A stretch of DNA of 10,620 nt from contig JASGCG010000030.1 in assembly GCA_030054235.1 (NCBI GenBank), forward strand, positions 1-10,620, in the 5' to 3' direction. This DNA comes from Bacteroidia bacterium (GTDB lineage: Bacteria; Planctomycetota; Phycisphaerae; Phycisphaerales; SM1A02). Shown here piece by piece: positions 7,940 through 10,620 of the stretch (position 1 is the first letter of the stretch; each line of letters opens with the position of its first letter). The notes under the pieces were generated by a model that was given only the letters and a program-made list of their open reading frames with translations, made no database searches and was not told where the DNA came from. The position numbers and the translations under genes are program-made.

Positions 7940-10620
7940 TCAGAGCGGATCAGGGCAGTCGCCCCAGCGGGCGAGGAACGCACCGAGGTCCGCTCCGTTC
8001 ACCTGGCCGTCAAAGTTGAGATCGACGTCGCAGTTGCCTGCGCTGTCGCAGGATGGCCCCCAGTAGCCGAGCAGGATGCCCAGGTCGGCTCCATTGACCT
8101 CGCCACTGAAGTTGAAGTCAGCCACGCAGTCGCAGAGTTGGACCCCGCCCAGCACGGTGTAGGGTCCACGGATGTTGCGGCCGATGTTGTTGCAGAGGCC
8201 GGTGTTGAGCAGGCGGAGCGAGCCGGCTGAGCCTTCCGAGTACACGCCGCCGGGGAACTCGTCGGCGAAGTTGCCGACCAGGTCGCAGTTCACCAAGGTG
8301 AGCTGGCCGAGGGTCTTGCCCGAGGACTCGTAGCTTGCCAGCGCTCCGCCGCCGTTCGCGAAGGAGTTGCACTCGCGGATCTGGCACTCCTCGATGGTCA
8401 CGATGCTGCCGGAGGAGCCGATGCCACCAGCGGTTCCGAGACCGGCGGAGTTGTCGAACACGAGCGTGTCCTTGATGTAGCCGCGTGCCCGGAAGAGCGA
8501 GATGCCGCCGCCACCCTCACCAGCCGCGTTGAAGCGGAACGTGCAGCCCACGATCTTGCAGCCCTGGAATGAGGTGTCGAAGAACTGCGGAAGAAGCTGG
8601 TAGATGTAGGCACCCGCCCCGACCGAGGCCTGGCAGTACTCCACCCTGCAGTTGCGCAGCGTCGCTTGCGAGTTGTACGAGAAGTAGCCGCCACCAACGT
8701 TCAGGCCCGACGAGCCGGGGAGCAGCTGTCCCGTCTCGCCGTCACGGATGGTGAAGCCCTCGATGGCGACGAAGGCGTGAGGGTTGTTGAAGACGCTGAC
8801 CACGGACTTGGCCTCGTTGCCGTTGCCCGCGATGATCGTGGACTCGGCACCTGCACCACGCAGCACGACCCTTCGGTCGCCAATCTCGACCGGGCCGGTG
8901 TAGGTGCCGGGAGCGACCTGGATCACTCGGAAGTTGCTTCCAACGGCCGCAAGTGCGGCCTGGATCGTGGGGTACTGGGAGGGCACGTTGAACGTCTGGC
9001 ACGAGTCGGGAATCTGGTCGCCGTTGATGTCGGCGGAGAGACCGCTTGCCACGTCGCAGGTGTCGGGGATCTGGTTGGCGTTGCAGTCGGCCGATGTGCC
9101 ATTGGCGAGGTCGACCGTGTCGTCGATGCCATTGGCGTTGCAATCACGGAACTGCACCGTGTGCGCGTAGACCGCGCCGGACCCCGGGAATGCCCCGGTG
9201 CCGTAGGGGCTGCCGATCGCCAGCGCATTGCCGTCTGCGCCGACGGCAATGCCGAACCAGGCGTTGGCGACCCCATCGTTGGCAGTCGTCGAGCCGCTGG
9301 GCCGGAGCGCATTGATGCGCTTGAGCTGCACGGCGAGACCGGTGACCGGATCGACGTCGTACACGTACGCCGCGCCCTCGTTCACGTTGATCGGGCCGGG
9401 GCCGAATCGCGAGCCGATGAAGAGCGTTCGGTTGGTGGTCAGGCAGACCGAGTCGCCGAAGAGGTCCCCCGTGGATCCGGACTCGGGGTTGACGATCTGC
9501 GCAGTCTGGGAGAACTGCCCCTGCGCATTGGCCCGGAACACGTAGACCGATCCTGCATCCACGTTGCTTCCAACATCGTCGGATTCGGCGTTGACCACCA
9601 GGGTCCCGTCACGCAAGGACACGTTGTAGCCGAACTCGTCGCCGTTGCTCAGGGAGGCAGGAGCGATCTTCTGCTGCTGCTGCCAGGCGGAGCCGATCTT
9701 GCGGAACGTGTAGACCGCACCGCGGTTGCTTCCCGCAGTGGTGCCGTCGTCCCCCGGCGCACCGGCGATGATGGTCGTGCCGTCGAAGGCCACGGGGCCC
9801 CCGAGTCGGTCGTCTGCATTGGCATCGTTCGAGCTGACTGGACCCGCGGACTGGGCCCAGAAGTTGCCCGAAGGGCTCGGCGAGAAGACGTAGAACGCTC
9901 CGGCCTTGGCCTGGCCCGCGACGGTGGCTTCCGGTGCGCCGACCACGATGGTGGAGCCACTGATGGCTGCCCAGGAGCCGAACTTCTCGCCCGTTGCGGT
10001 GTTCGAGCTGGTGAGCGGCTGGATGAAAGTGAACTGCCCATTGACCAGCTTGTACAGGTAGGCCGCACCGACCGGCGAGGTCGGGCTGCTGTCCCACTCC
10101 CAGAGCGAGAGAAGGCAGCTGTACTGGGACAGGTCGTTCCATGTGCCGGCGGTGGTCATCTGCAGGCGGTTCTCGTTCCCTCCGGCATTGTTCGGCTCAT
10201 TGCCCGACCAGTTGGTGTAGCCCCACGGGTCGCCCCCGAGCCACGTCCAGCCGCCGGACGGCTCTGGAGCCCCGGGCGTCTGCACCCCGCCGAGGAAATA
10301 GTTGGTGCCGAAGCAGCCGACGATCCACTGGTTCTCGGCAGCGCTTGTGATCGAAGCCAAGTGAGCCCCCGCGTTGGACGCGGCCTGCTGCGCCGAGCTG
10401 TAGGGCTGGTAGTTCGGGGTCTTGTAGTACCAATGACCGTTGCCGCCGGCGGCCGTCGACCACTGCACTGCACCGGGGTAGGGCGAGACATCGACCGACT
10501 TCGTCGGCGCGCCGATCACAAGCAGATCATCGCTGAGGGCAAAGGCCGCGCCGAAACGATCATTTGCGACGGCCGTCGGTGGAGTGATGGTTTGAAGAAG
10601 GGTCCAGGCGCTGATGAGAT
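7940..10620 (-). CDS. large secreted FG-GAP/C-type lectin/beta-helix protein (5' end missing)
   Basis: The frame is open to the right edge, so the start and signal peptide lie outside; 892 residues are visible. From the N-terminal side: a first FG-GAP motif (RFGAAFALSDDLLVIGAP, about 10508-10557); a C-type lectin domain (about 10085-10471) with VQW...GGNGHWYY, HLASITSAAEN, NEPNN and WND; then five more FG-GAP blades (about 9152-9991) with repeated FG...GAP...GAxYVF signatures; a three-unit Asp/Asn-rich linker (8999-9142); a right-handed parallel beta-helix opening with YPTIQAAL and APGTYTGP (about 8144-8989); and two dockerin/EF-hand-like units (7955-8122). Lectin motifs EPN and WND suggest calcium-dependent binding of mannose-type sugars; the usual disulfide cysteine in the first helix is absent, as in many bacterial members. 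Likely an extracellular or surface adhesin or carbohydrate-binding protein (inference). No hydrolase active site was recognised. Confidence 0.9.
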   Translation of the reverse strand, partial: LISAWTLLQTITPPTAVANDRFGAAFALSDDLLVIGAPTKSVDVSPYPGAVQWSTAAGGNGHWYYKTPNYQPYSSAQQAASNAGAHLASITSAAENQWIVGCFGTNYFLGGVQTPGAPEPSGGWTWLGGDPWGYTNWSGNEPNNAGGNENRLQMTTAGTWNDLSQYSCLLSLWEWDSSPTSPVGAAYLYKLVNGQFTFIQPLTSSNTATGEKFGSWAAISGSTIVVGAPEATVAGQAKAGAFYVFSPSPSGNFWAQSAGPVSSNDANADDRLGGPVAFDGTTIIAGAPGDDGTTAGSNRGAVYTFRKIGSAWQQQQKIAPASLSNGDEFGYNVSLRDGTLVVNAESDDVGSNVDAGSVYVFRANAQGQFSQTAQIVNPESGSTGDLFGDSVCLTTNRTLFIGSRFGPGPINVNEGAAYVYDVDPVTGLAVQLKRINALRPSGSTTANDGVANAWFGIAVGADGNALAIGSPYGTGAFPGSGAVYAHTVQFRDCNANGIDDTVDLANGTSADCNANQIPDTCDVASGLSADINGDQIPDSCQTFNVPSQYPTIQAALAAVGSNFRVIQVAPGTYTGPVEIGDRRVVLRGAGAESTIIAGNGNEAKSVVSVFNNPHAFVAIEGFTIRDGETGQLLPGSSGLNVGGGYFSYNSQATLRNCRVEYCQASVGAGAYIYQLLPQFFDTSFQGCKIVGCTFRFNAAGEGGGGISLFRARGYIKDTLVFDNSAGLGTAGGIGSSGSIVTIEECQIRECNSFANGGGALASYESSGKTLGQLTLVNCDLVGNFADEFPGGVYSEGSAGSLRLLNTGLCNNIGRNIRGPYTVLGGVQLCDCVADFNFSGEVNGADLGILLGYWGPSCDSAGNCDVDLNFDGQVNGADLGAFLARWGDCPDPL
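7955..8122 (-). repeat. paired dockerin/EF-hand-like units at the C-terminus
   Basis: Two units spaced 32 residues apart, DFNFSGEVNGADLGILLGYW and DLNFDGQVNGADLGAFLARW, each followed by G, end the secreted protein. Each has calcium-loop positions 1, 3, 5 and 12 filled by D, N, S or D, and D, followed by a short helix. The pair resembles type I dockerins and is a common C-terminal tail on secreted proteins of Phycisphaerae-like bacteria (recalled). It probably acts as a sorting or anchoring module. Confidence 0.75.
8999..9142 (-). repeat. 19-residue Asp/Asn-rich tandem repeats (thrombospondin type 3-like)
   Basis: Three units with a 19-residue (57-nt) period, each beginning D-C-N-A-N or D-I-N-G-D and containing I-P/D-D: DCNANGIDDTVDLANGTSA, DCNANQIPDTCDVASGLSA and the partial DINGDQIPDSC. 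The regular acidic pattern suggests calcium binding and a rigid spacer between the propeller and the beta-helix. Confidence 0.75.

Noticed and set aside
10517..10519. GTG as the start of the secreted protein
   Set aside because: The frame continues upstream without a stop to the window edge, and that upstream part supplies the FG half of the first FG-GAP motif. This GTG is therefore an internal valine codon, and no start is visible.

Overview
The window is about 70% GC, densely coded and reads as ordinary chromosome. The best clue to the host is the large secreted protein at the right end. It combines FG-GAP propeller blades, a bacterial C-type lectin domain, aspartate/asparagine-rich repeats, a parallel beta-helix and a C-terminal pair of DxNxxGxVNGADLG...WG units. 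That mix is typical of Planctomycetota, especially Phycisphaerae-like lineages (inference; no rRNA or marker gene is present).

Layout, left to right. Positions 1-272 hold no convincing gene but contain a 46-bp direct repeat in two copies. Then come four minus-strand genes: a HIT-family nucleotide hydrolase/transferase (273-803), an ABC-2/NatB-type permease (908-2254), its NatA-type ATPase (2247-3194; the two overlap by 8 nt), and a small predicted lipoprotein (3273-4169). A 126-bp divergent region separates the lipoprotein from a complete plus-strand cobalamin-dependent methionine synthase, metH (4296-7820). A strong hairpin (7886-7913) lies between metH and the convergent secreted protein (7940 to beyond the right edge), which has no start inside the window.

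Functionally these are separate units. MetH makes methionine from homocysteine and regenerates tetrahydrofolate. The ABC pair is a two-gene exporter. The HIT protein probably degrades dinucleoside polyphosphates. The lipoprotein is uncharacterised. The secreted protein is probably a cell-surface or extracellular adhesin/carbohydrate-binding protein.

I found no defence system, CRISPR array, transposase, phage gene or obvious new enzymatic system. The most interesting signals are regulatory. All four genes whose start is visible and which begin a possible transcript lack a Shine-Dalgarno sequence and have a TANNNT hexamer 6-10 nt before the ATG, the arrangement expected of leaderless mRNAs. The one operon-internal start (the permease) has a GGAG ribosome-binding site instead. 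Inverted repeats touch or overlap the predicted -35 of both metH and the ABC operon. A lectin domain appears to be inserted inside a propeller blade of the secreted protein.
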